Under the pieces are notes generated by a model that saw only the letters and a program-made list of their open reading frames with translations, did not search any database and was not told the DNA's origin. Made by a program: the position numbers and the translations under genes. This document shows positions 37,619 to 47,258 of a DNA stretch of 64,000 nucleotides, in pieces. Origin of the DNA: Phytomonas francai (Eukaryota; Euglenozoa; Kinetoplastea; Trypanosomatida; Trypanosomatidae); the NCBI GenBank assembly GCA_001766655.1, contig MJCC01000004.1, positions 600,572 through 664,571 of the forward strand. Direction: 5' to 3'. How positions within the stretch are numbered: position 1 is the stretch's first letter; each line of letters begins with the position of its first letter.

Positions 37619-38743
37619 CTATTCATTCGCTGTTTTGAGAAGAATCTGTAAAACATCTTCATCCTCGAGGACATGATTAACACCAACCCGCTGAGGCCTG
37701 TGCTTCGCACTCGTTCCCCAGACGAGAGCGTATTTAAACCGTGATATGATATCCTTATGAATACGCTTGCAAATATGCTCTACGGTCGAGTTGCGCTTGA
37801 TAACAAAAGGTTTCGAAAAGTCCGGTAGGTTACCTTTCTTCTTTGTGTAAATGCGAATAATGTTGAGGTGCTCCCAAACCTCATCGATGACCTCGTCCAC
37901 GTTGAGATCCCACTGTAAGGACAGGACAACGGAATGCGGCATCCTGCTCAGCCGATCCATTTCCTCAATCGTAATGCAGTCGATCTTATTGTAGACATAC
38001 AAGCAAGGCATATAGATTCGGTTCCCCTCAATCACATCGATGAACTGATCCACGGTGATATCCTCCCGCAAGACGACATCGGCGTTAAAAATGCCATAGT
38101 CCTTGAGAATCTCCTTTGCCATGCTCTCCGACATCCCCTTGGTTTGCGTGATGTTCGAGCTGTAGCTAACCGCATTCATAGTGCAGGATGCCTTTTTCTT
38201 AAAGGTCACGTTAGGGTAGGATTGGTTGAGTCGAATGCCGACCATTTCGAGCTCGTTTTCAATTTTACCGCGCTGCACCTCCGCCTTGGCGGCGTCGATC
38301 ATGAGAATGATCATATTCGCCGTCCGCGCGGTCGCGATCACCTGCCGCCCGCGCCCCTTTCCCTCCGCCGCGCCTTCGATGATCCCTGGCAAATCCAATA
38401 TCTGAATCTCCGTTCCTTTGTGAAAAAGCTTCCCCGGGATGCAGGTGAGGGTCGTGAACTCGTACCCGGCGGCCTCGCTCGCCGTCTCGGTCACCCGCGA
38501 GAGAAAAGACGACTTCCCGACGGAGGGAAAGCCGACCAACGCCACGCGAACGTCGCCGCTTTTCCGGACGTCGAAGCCGTCACCGCCCTTCGCGCCGGCC
38601 GCCCTCGCCGCGTTCTCCATCATCTCCGTCCGGATCCGTGCGAGCTGCCCCTTGAGGCGGCCGATGTGGTACTCCGTCTTTTTGTTCTTCTGCGTCCGCG
38701 CGATCTCATCCTCGATGGCTTTTCGTCGCTCGAGCAGACCCAT
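37619..38743 (-). CDS. DRG2: Developmentally regulated GTP-binding protein DRG2
   Basis: A 374-residue protein with ATG at 38743, the length typical of DRG2. The N-terminus (EDEIARTQKNKKTEYHIGRL) is the DRG2 helix-turn-helix region. The G domain has GFPSVGKSS (G1), DLPGIIEGAAEGKGRG (G3) and YNKID (G4), split by the S5D2L insert, and a TGS domain ends the protein (YALVWGTSAKHRPQRVG...LEDEDVLQI). DRG GTPases bind translating ribosomes together with DFRP/Rbg-binding partners and relieve stalled elongation. All switch residues are intact. Confidence 0.96.
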   Translation of the reverse strand: MGLLERRKAIEDEIARTQKNKKTEYHIGRLKGQLARIRTEMMENAARAAGAKGGDGFDVRKSGDVRVALVGFPSVGKSSFLSRVTETASEAAGYEFTTLTCIPGKLFHKGTEIQILDLPGIIEGAAEGKGRGRQVIATARTANMIILMIDAAKAEVQRGKIENELEMVGIRLNQSYPNVTFKKKASCTMNAVSYSSNITQTKGMSESMAKEILKDYGIFNADVVLREDITVDQFIDVIEGNRIYMPCLYVYNKIDCITIEEMDRLSRMPHSVVLSLQWDLNVDEVIDEVWEHLNIIRIYTKKKGNLPDFSKPFVIKRNSTVEHICKRIHKDIISRFKYALVWGTSAKHRPQRVGVNHVLEDEDVLQILLKTANE

Positions 38744-39370
38744 TAATGGAGCTTAACTTTTAAAAAGTCAATATTATTAACTTGCCTTATTCCTTTACAC
38801 TGTTTGTGTAAACGAAGAAAAATATCTCCTTAGCTTAATGGTGGGTTTTCTTCCGATTCTTGTGTACTAATGAAGCTTTGTCTGTGACTTCTCGCTCCAG
38901 AAGCTGTGCTGTATGGAAATTTCATATAGAAAAGGAAGTATAGCATTGGAATATTAGTCCAACGCAAATAATAAACATAATATACGCATACACACAAAAA
39001 AAAAAAAAATGTAGTCCGGTCTAGAGTATTTAAGTAAAAACTCTAAGGTCTCGCAAAAAGGGATAAAATATTCATAGATGATATCAAATTACAAAGATAA
39101 TTTCCTCCTTCATCGGACTTAAGGCTTTTATTCCCCCCCACTACAACCTCGGAATCCATGAAAAACACACAAACACTATCCATGGATTGTATCAGTCTGT
39201 ATACTCACAACGTGCCGAAACAACACAAACAAAGAGGCATTATTTTGATTAGAATATAGAGATATAAATTTCTCTCGAGCCTAGATTATTACATGAAACC
39301 CTCCACCCCTTTCTTCACTCGATAAAAAAAAGGAGAGCGCAAATACTCACGACGGCGAGCTCGTATTCCC
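38744..39370. other. Intergenic spacer
   Basis: About 630 AT-rich bases with a run of 13 A at about 38997-39009. No gene seen. Confidence 0.5.
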
Positions 39371-40525
39371 CTAGCATGTGTGTGGTGCGGATGAGATTCC
39401 CCAAAAGCATTCCAGAGGCTTGAATCCATAACGCCTAGCCTCCTCCTTCACGGCCTCGGCGGCGATCACCTTTGGGATCCAGTGGTGATCAATAATCTTT
39501 TTAATCTCGCCCGCCGTGTACGCGAGCGCGCGCCTTCGCCGGATCGGCGTCCAGGTCATATACGGGACCTGCATTGGGCCCACCACGCACTGCTGGCGGT
39601 GCTGCTCGAGCAGGACAAAAAGCACCGTCGAGAAGTAGTGCAGGCCGTCCTCGACCGTGAGGAGGTCCCCGGAGGCCCTGCCGGACGACGCCGACGACGA
39701 AGTGCCCTCGGCGGAGGGGACCCCAAAAGTGAGGCCGCAGATGCTCGCCTTCTGATGCGACCACGGCTGGGTCCCGTGGGAATCGCAGATATGAAAGTTC
39801 CACGCCTTCGCGTAGCGCGATTTCGACCCGGGCTGGATGTCGTGCAGAATGGAAAAAATCGAGATCGCGTAGTCGCCGGAGACGACGACGTAGCCGCAGA
39901 CCGCGGGCGCGCGATTCTCGCCCGGCTGTCGCTTTCGGTCCCTCCCCACGCTGCACATCTGGCGGAGCAGCGTCGTGATCTTCTGCGGTTGATTGTAGAA
40001 AACGACCTCGAACTCGCCATCGCAGACGCACGCAGGAAAGAAGTGCTTTAGATGAAGGGAAGTGTTTAAATCACGCAGGGTTGGTCTCGGCCCCTTCTGC
40101 GGCCAGCTCGTGGAGGTTAGCTGGTGCATCCAGGCGGAGATGTAGAGGAGGTAGTTCACCGTCGACGTTGTACAGCACTCGCTGAGCATCACGGCAAACC
40201 CCAGCGAGGAGAGCAGTACCGCTGAGAGCGTTGAGAAGGTCTGACAACAATCGGAGGTCAAGGGTGGGAGAAACGCCTTCGTTTGCCCTGAACGCGCGTC
40301 AAACTGCGATTTGGATCCACAAATACATATTAACGTGTTCGGCCGTATAAAGTCGATCCGCCCGGCGCGTGTGCAGGTGATATCGGAATAAGTTAAGTCC
40401 GTGAGCTTTCCGTGGAACCGTTCACGTCGCTCCTGCTCGCGAACATGCTTTCGGTAGCGCTCCGAGTTCACCTGAGAGGATGACTCGTTTTTGTCATTTT
40501 CCAATGCATTCACACATTCGTCCAT
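39371..40525 (-). CDS. Protein of unknown function, possibly papain-fold
   Basis: A 384-residue protein from ATG at 40525 (a TTG three codons upstream is open but unused). It is unusually rich in Cys and His. No family is recognised with confidence. A block GYVVVSGDYAISIFSIL...WNFHICDSHGTQPW followed by LHYFSTVLFVLLEQ recalls the strand-DSH(G) segment of papain-like peptidases, and TSDCCQTFSTLSAVLLSSL upstream could supply a catalytic cysteine; this is a guess from local pattern only. There is no signal peptide or membrane segment. A TTTCCGTAG acceptor 17 bases upstream places an overlapping nine-codon upstream frame in the leader. Confidence 0.7.
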   Translation of the reverse strand: MDECVNALENDKNESSSQVNSERYRKHVREQERRERFHGKLTDLTYSDITCTRAGRIDFIRPNTLICICGSKSQFDARSGQTKAFLPPLTSDCCQTFSTLSAVLLSSLGFAVMLSECCTTSTVNYLLYISAWMHQLTSTSWPQKGPRPTLRDLNTSLHLKHFFPACVCDGEFEVVFYNQPQKITTLLRQMCSVGRDRKRQPGENRAPAVCGYVVVSGDYAISIFSILHDIQPGSKSRYAKAWNFHICDSHGTQPWSHQKASICGLTFGVPSAEGTSSSASSGRASGDLLTVEDGLHYFSTVLFVLLEQHRQQCVVGPMQVPYMTWTPIRRRRALAYTAGEIKKIIDHHWIPKVIAAEAVKEEARRYGFKPLECFWGISSAPHTC

Positions 40526-41084
40526 AGACCACAAGACATTATCTACGGAAAGGAGAAATTCACGGGATGCAAACCACGTTTTTAAAAGCTATATTTCCCA
40601 ATACTTGAGAAAAGTCCCCTAAAAAGTATCGGCAACTACAAAAAGAAGAGATGAAGAGGGAAAAGAGGGGAAAAAATGACTCATACTCACATTACCCCGA
40701 TCTCAGCGGAACATCAAAATCAACAATGCGGTATCCAAAATAAATTTTCGAGAAGAACAACATTACATTATTTTCACTTAACAAAAATACTCCTTAAAGA
40801 TTTCTTTCCTTCACCTCGCAGGGGATGAGAATAAGAGTGAAGCCTCTACACGCCACTAATGTATCTCTGTTTCTATACACGTACATCTATCAATAAGCAT
40901 ATATATACATATATATATATATATATATGGCCATGCTTTTGTATGCACGTCAACAAAGTATCACTCTACCTAGTTAAGGAAGTCCTCCACGCCTTCCTTT
41001 TTTCTTTTTCCCCTTTATCATATTCGCTACAAACTTCCTACTCTTCTAAAGGGACTTAAGATATCATTTTCCTTTCCTTTTGTT
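40526..41084. other. Intergenic spacer with AT microsatellite
   Basis: AT tract at about 40909-40928, otherwise AT-rich. Nothing beyond the splice acceptor near 40543. Confidence 0.5.
40543..40560 (-). promoter_or_regulatory. Trans-splice acceptor and overlapping upstream ORF
   Basis: Minus-strand TTTCTCCTTTCCGTAG with the AG at 40543-40544. The first ATG after it, at 40539, opens a nine-codon frame that overlaps the main start at 40525 and ends at a TGA within it. Confidence 0.45.
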
Positions 41085-41666
41085 TTATTGCTTCTTTACC
41101 CCGTTTAACAATTTCTGGATGCGATCCACAAGCAGCTTTTCCTTCTCCGGCGCGCCATCGACGAGGATCGGCTTCGGCGTCGCCCAGTTCGGCTCGCCGA
41201 CGATCAAGACCTCGTTGGTGACCTGGATAACCTTCTCCGCGTTATCCCAGCTAATATCCGGGTAGACCCGGGCGACGCGGCTGAAGGCCTCGCAGGCGGC
41301 GATCGGGGTCGCGGGGTCCATCGCGCCCATGTGCCGCATCCGCTGCCCCTCCGCCTGCTTGAGCTGGGAGCTCGCGTGCTTGAAGATGGACTTATCGCGG
41401 CCGGCGTGCATGGAGGGGAGCTGCGCAAAGGGCCCGAGCTGGTGCGGCAGGTCGTGCTCCTTCGGCACGCTCGACGTGATCGTGTACGTCTTGATGAAGG
41501 GGACGCGGAGCATGCGCATCGAGGGCTGGTCCTTCACGTTCTGCAGCAGGACAAGCAGGCCCTCCTTTGGCAGGTACGTGAAGACCGTCCCACTCACCTT
41601 CGTGCCGTTCATAAGCGTCGCATGCATGTAGTAGCCGACGGAGTCATCCTCATTGACTACACTCAT
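41085..41666 (-). CDS. LSM12: LSM12-like protein
   Basis: A 193-residue protein with ATG at 41666, the usual LSM12 size. Residues 8-65 form an Sm-like barrel (YYMHATLMNGTKVSGTVFTY..EGLLVLLQ). Residues about 85-175 match the anticodon-binding-like AD domain: an N-terminal helix (RDKSIFKHASSQLKQAEGQRM), then CEAFSRVARVYPDISWDN and IQVTNEVLIVGEPNW. In trypanosomes LSM12 is part of the MKT1-PBP1 complex, which is recruited to mRNAs and stabilises them; that role is inferred by homology. An acceptor (CGCCTAG) lies about 60 bases upstream. Confidence 0.85.
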   Translation of the reverse strand: MSVVNEDDSVGYYMHATLMNGTKVSGTVFTYLPKEGLLVLLQNVKDQPSMRMLRVPFIKTYTITSSVPKEHDLPHQLGPFAQLPSMHAGRDKSIFKHASSQLKQAEGQRMRHMGAMDPATPIAACEAFSRVARVYPDISWDNAEKVIQVTNEVLIVGEPNWATPKPILVDGAPEKEKLLVDRIQKLLNGVKKQ

Positions 41667-42273
41667 CGCGACGAAGAACGCAACGAAATGCAGAGCCCCA
41701 GGCGTGGATCACTCGCAAACCTAGGCGAGAATTAATAAAAAGGGTGAATAAATCAAACAAACGAAATACTAACTGTGTGATAGAAGCACGGTATTTATAT
41801 AAAAAGGGGAAGGAAAGAAAGAGAGACAGAGAAGTCATACGGGTTATGAAGAGCGTTATCAAATTCAGCTCAACAAACGCATTTAGATAGGGTTCACCAA
41901 AATATGGCATTTTTCCTGATCAAGAAGAGAGGGAGGGGGCAGGGGGGGGGAGACTTACAAGACAATAATGCAAGATCATTAGGGAGGAAACAACCAGTGT
42001 TGGTAAGTGATGTTCACTAAATGTTTAATAGCCGCCGAAAACAAGACCCTCTTCTTTGCTCTGCTTCGCGTAGCGTAATCCAACAAATTCAACCCGACGC
42101 CAAACGTAAATAGCCATACAATGACATCTAAAACTTCCATACACGTGATATAGTGCAAAACGCTACTCATACCTTAACATATATGGGAAAAAAAAAAAAG
42201 ACACACACCCCAACAAATAAGCTTTGAACTAGGACAAATCTGTGAAAATAAATGGGAAAGAAAATAGTGAGGC
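41667..42273. other. Intergenic region
   Basis: Apart from the small candidate gene at 41979-42170 it holds a G-rich stretch at 41931-41952 and an A-run at 42186-42198. Nothing else. Confidence 0.4.
41979..42170 (-). CDS. Candidate small single-pass membrane protein
   Basis: A 63-codon frame with ATG at 42170, alone in a 600-base space between LSM12 and the next gene. It has one hydrophobic segment (VLDVIVWLFTFGVGLNLL) followed by a basic stretch (RSRAKKR), as in small organellar membrane subunits. No family is recognised and the frame is short enough to be chance. Confidence 0.35.
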   Translation of the reverse strand: MSSVLHYITCMEVLDVIVWLFTFGVGLNLLDYATRSRAKKRVLFSAAIKHLVNITYQHWLFPP

Positions 42274-43038
42274 TTATGCATGATATACAAAACGCATTCC
42301 TTTTTTGGCGTAAATAAACACATTTTTTGATTTCGCGTAATTCAACAACTCTCTTCCCGGAACAGAGTTCGTTCCCAAAAACATGTGAGTTGGCTTCGAA
42401 AATAGACTACTGTAAAGCTCTTTGAGCTGCCGATGGCGATCGCCATCCGCAGGCTGATGAGCCCAGTCTTTTAAAAACTGAAAGGTTCCCGCCATATTAT
42501 TCACATGCGCAGGGGAAAGCGAGTAATAACAGTTAACCAGCGCGGACGCTTCCGGGGCCTTTAAAATTCCATCAAACCAAATTGTCGGTGGGACTTTATC
42601 CTGATTCTCTGCATTAAATTTTGTGCGAATTTCAAAGTCCGCCGCGCGAAAGGTGAATTTGTAATCTACAGGATCCACGCGGTTGTCCATGGTAAAAGGG
42701 GTTCCAGTACTCGAGCATATCGCGCGCAATACGCCATAGCCGGCGTTATTTCGCGCCCGACGCGCGAGCAGCTGGTAATGATTTCCTTCCTTATGAATAC
42801 TCGTAAGATCATTCCATGAATCGATAAGAATAGGCTGCCCGGCGGGGTGTGTTGGGGGAATGACGCCGCCAAACTGCCGCATCGCTATCTGTTGCTCAGG
42901 GGTAATCGCCTCGAAGACGAGTGATTTCGCCTCGTAAGCGTCAAACACGCGATTGTGCAACTTCTGCTCGGTTACGTTGCCGGACATATCTCGCAGGCGC
43001 ACCACAAGGGTCTGCAGTGTAGTATTCAGTAACGACAT
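42274..43038 (-). CDS. Conserved-looking protein of unknown function
   Basis: A 254-residue soluble protein with ATG at 43038. Codon use and amino-acid composition are those of a real gene (balanced charges, a regular mix of Trp, Tyr and Phe), and the upstream splice acceptor is good. The sequence suggests a compact alpha/beta domain at about 5-150 (LVVRLRDMSGN, PILIDSWNDLTSI, YKFTFRAADFEIRTKF) and a helical second half. No motif I recognise. It sits between LSM12 and WDR68 with no functional hint. Confidence 0.75.
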   Translation of the reverse strand: MSLLNTTLQTLVVRLRDMSGNVTEQKLHNRVFDAYEAKSLVFEAITPEQQIAMRQFGGVIPPTHPAGQPILIDSWNDLTSIHKEGNHYQLLARRARNNAGYGVLRAICSSTGTPFTMDNRVDPVDYKFTFRAADFEIRTKFNAENQDKVPPTIWFDGILKAPEASALVNCYYSLSPAHVNNMAGTFQFLKDWAHQPADGDRHRQLKELYSSLFSKPTHMFLGTNSVPGRELLNYAKSKNVFIYAKKGMRFVYHA

Positions 43039-43556
43039 AAGGAGCTACCTCTTATTGTGTGTTCTTCGTTTATACGGCTCTTGTCTTGCTTACGTTACTG
43101 CACACATAAAAAAGGTGGGAGAAGAGAAGTAAAGAAAATGAAGATGCAGAAAGAACTGAGAGGATCACGGTATTGCTTCGTGCCACCCCCGTCATGCACC
43201 GTATTCAACACAATCCATGCAAAGTTTCTTTTTATTTTTAAATTTGCTGAAGGGAAGAGGAGTAAATATATTTAATAAGTAAATAAAAACATCAGATCAA
43301 ATATAGAGTCATAGATATGGGAGGTGGATTGCTCTTCTTTTTGCATATTTTCATTGAACATAAAAAATACAATGGAGTTTGCCAATGATTTGAGCCCCAA
43401 TCATAACGATAAATATATAAAAAAAACACCTTTCATCCTTAAAGACGTCCCTCCCTATTACATCAGTCGATAGGAGGAGAGGAATTTGAAGGGGAAGGGT
43501 CCAATTTACTCAACCTAAATTGCGGAGGAAAACCAAAAATAAAAAGGGAGAGGGGG
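43039..43556. other. Intergenic spacer
   Basis: AT-rich except for the pyrimidine tract near 43100. No gene. Confidence 0.5.
43098..43140 (-). promoter_or_regulatory. Trans-splice acceptor
   Basis: Long minus-strand pyrimidine tract (TTTACTTCTCTTCTCCCACC and onward) ending GTGTGCAG at 43098-43099, for the gene at 42274-43038; leader of about 59 bases. Confidence 0.55.
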
Positions 43557-44672
43557 TTAAAGTCGTAACACCTTAGCACCCTCACCCGTTGTGATAGCAA
43601 TCCAATCCTCCTTATTGGTGTTTCGCCATGCCACGTTGTTGATTGGAACCCCGCAAGTATACTGAAAAAGCGAGTCACCCACCTCCCCGTTCGCGCTCCA
43701 GATGCACACCACGCCATCCTCCCCCACCGTACAGATATTCTGCGCGGACTGCGGCGACCACGCCATCCCATTTATCGGCAAGCAATGCCGCGAGGAAAGC
43801 AACGAGGCGGGGACGGAGGGATAACGCACGTCAATCACCACCGCATCCGACCCCTCGATCCCGAAGGTGGAGATGTAGTTCGCGTCCTGCTGGTTCCACG
43901 CGACGCGGAGCAGCGGGTGGAGGGTGGGGGTTTCGTACAGGATCGTGCTGTGGTCCATCTCGCGGAGGTCGAAGAAGCGGACGGAGCCGTCGGCGCCGCA
44001 GCTCGCGAAGGTCTGCGCCGAGGCGAAGGCCACGTCGTAGACGTCCTTGTCGTGGGCGACGAGCTTCGTGCGCTGGAGGCCGCGCTCGAGGTCCCAGACC
44101 GTGACCGTCGTGTCGATGCTGCTGCACGCCACGGTCCCGGGCTCCTCCCCGCTCCAATCGCACGACGTCACGGGCGAGCAGAAGTCGTTCGGCTTGCTGT
44201 TGTCGAAGACGCGCTTGAGGGTGGCCTTGGAGCGGGGCATGGCCCGTGGCGGCCCCTCCCCCTCCACGTCCTTCGCGTCCTCGCGCCCCCCCTCCCGAGC
44301 CCGCGGCCCGGCCGCCGTCGAGGGCAGCATCCCCGGCTTCCCCCCCTCCTCAGGCTCGCTCGAGGTCAGCTCCCACAGACGTAGGTAGTCGGCGGTCGTG
44401 ATGAGGAACTCCCCGCTCATCCGCCGCGGGTTGAACATCGTCTTCGTCGGCGGGTAGCAATGCTCCCAGCTCGCCCGACAAACCAGCCTGCCCTCCTCGT
44501 CCTTTTCCACCACCTCGACGTAGTTTTTGTAGCTTCGGATGTACGAGGAGACGGCGAAGCAGAAGGAGACGTCGTCACTTGGGGACCATGAAAGCCCATT
44601 CGCCACCCAACTTGTGGCGTACAACAAATTGCTCTCCTCGTGCTTCTCATTACACTCCTTATGGGTAACCAT
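43557..44672 (-). CDS. WDR68: WD-repeat protein WDR68/DCAF7
   Basis: A 371-residue beta-propeller with ATG at 44672. It follows the WDR68/AN11/TTG1 family almost block by block: ANGLSWSPSDD, ASWEHCYPPTKTMFNP, LITTADYLRLWEL, SPVTSCDWSGEEPGTVACSS, IDTTVTVWDLERG, LVAHDKDVYDVAF, SCGADGSVRFFDLREMDHST, HPLLRVAWNQQDANYISTF, NGMAWSPQSAQNICTVGED and a final INNVAWRN...DWIAI. The family scaffolds DYRK kinases and Cul4-type ligases. A Pro/Gly/Glu-rich insert of about 40 residues lies between the second and third blades. Confidence 0.95.
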   Translation of the reverse strand: MVTHKECNEKHEESNLLYATSWVANGLSWSPSDDVSFCFAVSSYIRSYKNYVEVVEKDEEGRLVCRASWEHCYPPTKTMFNPRRMSGEFLITTADYLRLWELTSSEPEEGGKPGMLPSTAAGPRAREGGREDAKDVEGEGPPRAMPRSKATLKRVFDNSKPNDFCSPVTSCDWSGEEPGTVACSSIDTTVTVWDLERGLQRTKLVAHDKDVYDVAFASAQTFASCGADGSVRFFDLREMDHSTILYETPTLHPLLRVAWNQQDANYISTFGIEGSDAVVIDVRYPSVPASLLSSRHCLPINGMAWSPQSAQNICTVGEDGVVCIWSANGEVGDSLFQYTCGVPINNVAWRNTNKEDWIAITTGEGAKVLRL

Positions 44673-45184
44673 CGTACTTCAATGTTGGTATACCCTAAAA
44701 TATGCTTGATACGTGTATAAATCTGTCTATTACCTATCTAATTATATATTTATATCTGGCAATATATCTATATTGATATGTAGAAAGCGATGTATTTGTA
44801 TTCAAGTTTCTATAGAGAAACTGATAAATACAACTACAAGCAAATCTACGTATACACCACGGCAATAATTGTTTAAATATTTTAAAGGGACTTTTGGAAT
44901 AAAGTCACACAAATATATACCCAAGAAGAGAGGGAAAAGGAGGAGGCGAGAATGAAGGACAAATGAATCATAAACAACACCAAAAGGTGTTCAATCGTGA
45001 AAAAGAGTGAAGCACATCTTTACCATAAAAGAGGCAAGTATATGCAGCACTGAGTGGTCTACGTAGATCGCTCATCATGTCAAGTAGCACTATAAACATC
45101 ATTAGGTATAAAAAACATCGGCATCAAAGATGGCATTCCCTTTTTGTTCTCCCTACTTGTTACTATAATATGGTTTGTCTCTAA
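44673..45184. other. Intergenic spacer
   Basis: AT-rich, about 510 bases, no gene or repeat of note. Confidence 0.5.
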
Positions 45185-45448
45185 CTATTGGGTTTGGGAA
45201 AGTTCATTCATTTTTCTTTTCAGAGACTCCACCTCAGCACGTAGACGCACATTCTCTTGCTGTAGGGCTTCGTAGTCCGCTACCGAAGCTCCTCCCAAAA
45301 CTTTTTTTATGTATTCCACTGGATCCTCTGGCTTTTCGGGTTCCTCATAAAGGTTAACGAGCACTCGGGTTAAGGCATCAATAACTTGGTTAGACTCCAA
45401 GTATTTTCGGAACTCCTCCTTCTTAGCCTCACTGGAGCGGTATGACAT
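45185..45448 (-). CDS. MYCBP: MYCBP/AMY-1 family protein
   Basis: An 87-residue protein. The frame extends upstream through an AT microsatellite (encoding Tyr-Ile repeats), so the ATG at 45448 is the real start. The sequence KKEEFRKYLESNQVIDALTR, VLVNLYEEPEKPEDPVEYIK matches c-Myc-binding protein closely, with a leucine-rich coiled coil at the end (ENVRLRAEVESLKRKMNEL). In ciliated and flagellated cells this family is associated with A-kinase anchoring proteins and radial-spoke or other axonemal complexes; the Myc link is metazoan. Confidence 0.88.
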   Translation of the reverse strand: MSYRSSEAKKEEFRKYLESNQVIDALTRVLVNLYEEPEKPEDPVEYIKKVLGGASVADYEALQQENVRLRAEVESLKRKMNELSQTQ

Positions 45449-46519
45449 ATTCAACGTATGTTTTGTGAATTCTTTGTTGTAAATATTATTTATTAAGTAT
45501 ATATATATATATATATATATGTGTGCGTATCTACATATATTTACCAAATTCCTGATGTCGCAAAAGGAAGAAGCAGTGATAACAATAGCTAGACAAAAAT
45601 CATAATAGCAATAACGTACAGAGGTAAATAATATAGATAGATAGGGAAATATTTGTAGATAGATATTTAAGGAAATATCTTTCGGTATGCCATAAACTAA
45701 CTTTGCGATTTAACATTTTGAAGTCTCCATATACGCTTCGCAGTCGGGCCTTAGTAAGTGCGATGCGTTTCTACTATTCAGCTCACAGATCAAAGCTAAC
45801 ATCCCCAACTGCAATTTCTTCCGGTATCTGGAAAATAACTGTTAATAGAGAGCTTCTGAATATTCTACGAAGAATACAGAGAGAATTAGCATGCCAACTA
45901 AGTAAAGACGCAAATAAAAAATCATAGGACAATCCAGGTCACATGACATGTTACTAAAAACTATTTGAGAGAGCTAGTGTAGAAAATTTCATGAACTTGG
46001 AGTTAAAGATTCGGAAGCGGAGGCAAAGCCATGTCACAATGGGAACTGTGATGATAATCCTCTTGGAGCTGCGAGGAATTTTTTATGTAGCCCTTTTGAT
46101 CCATTTCAAAATAGTTCATTCCTCCTCTTGTGCATTCAATAACTAATGAGTAGATATGGAAGGAATTTTCCTAATTTTCTCGTCGCCCGCTCACACTGTG
46201 CACTTTTCCTAAAATTTACCTTTTCACGTGTTTACGAAATCAGTCCCTTCTCCTGCCTAACCACGAAGTCCAATGAATTGTCGCCGGTTCGGGAGTTGGC
46301 GTCTATACCAGAGACAAATCGCAACGAAAGAGGGCTGCAAGCCGGTGGTGCACACATGAGTGCTTGCGAAACGATCATGTCTCTTTGGATGCGATGCAGA
46401 CCACCGACTTACGCTCTTCTTTTCGTCGTCCTCTTCTCAAACAGTCTAGTGACACCCTTTATACATACCTCGAAAAAAGCAGCGAAACACTAATCACAAA
46501 AGAATGCACAACAACTTTC

Positions 46520-46560
<41 letters not shown>

Positions 46561-46595
46561 AAACCTTCATTTTCCCTAAACAACGATAAGCTCGT
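45449..46595. other. Intergenic region with microsatellites
   Basis: About 1.15 kb. An (AT)n tract at 45499-45521 forms the MYCBP leader, and an AT tract passing into a GT tract lies at about 46522-46560. Several short plus-strand frames occur but none is convincing. Confidence 0.45.
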
Positions 46596-46781
46596 CTAAT
46601 CACGCTTTTGAGCGCTCTTTGGGGAAAAGAGCATCTTTTGTGGAGAAATAATCAGGGGGACGACCTTTTTGTGAGATTGCAAGCATAGATACACAAATAA
46701 ACCCCCGATCAGAACAATATGAATAACTATTAGCACTCCGGCAAAAGCGATTGCCATTGAATTTGCATTTGACAAAGGCAT
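46596..46781 (-). CDS. Candidate small membrane protein
   Basis: A 61-codon frame with ATG at 46781, alone in a long spacer. One strong transmembrane segment (AIAFAGVLIVIHIVLIGGLF) is followed by a basic tail (KSAQKRD). The clean hydrophobic segment and isolated position argue for a real gene. No family is recognised. Confidence 0.4.
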   Translation of the reverse strand: MPLSNANSMAIAFAGVLIVIHIVLIGGLFVYLCLQSHKKVVPLIISPQKMLFSPKSAQKRD

Positions 46782-47258
46782 GCGGAAGTTCTATTGAGTA
46801 AAGAAAGACAATAGTTCTGCAGATATAAGGAAATGAATCTTTATGTTTTACGATGAACTCCTTAAAAAAAAAAAAAAGGAACAGAAAAGGTTATATGAAA
46901 AGATAATAATCGTTAAACTTTTAACTCTTTATACCCTCACGCACAGAATAGGGAAACCATAATGCGTGATATCATTCCTTTATGGATTCCTTATTAGTAT
47001 TTATTAGTGAGACGGTGAAAATGTAGAAAGAGAATCCGATTCGTATTAAATAACCCAATTTAGCTTAACCGATGAAATCATGCACAACAGAGCTCTTAGA
47101 AGCATTTTTGCGAGATAATTATGCCAAAAAGAGGTGTATGGGCCCGTCGAGTTATATAGTTCCTTAGTAAATAAATTCACTTGCATTTCCCTACCTCTGA
47201 GGTTCTCCTCTCCTCCCTTATGGAAAGGTACTTATTCTAAAGGCACACCAAACGCATT
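46782..47258. other. Intergenic spacer
   Basis: AT-rich with an A-run at 46863-46877; nothing else seen. Confidence 0.5.
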
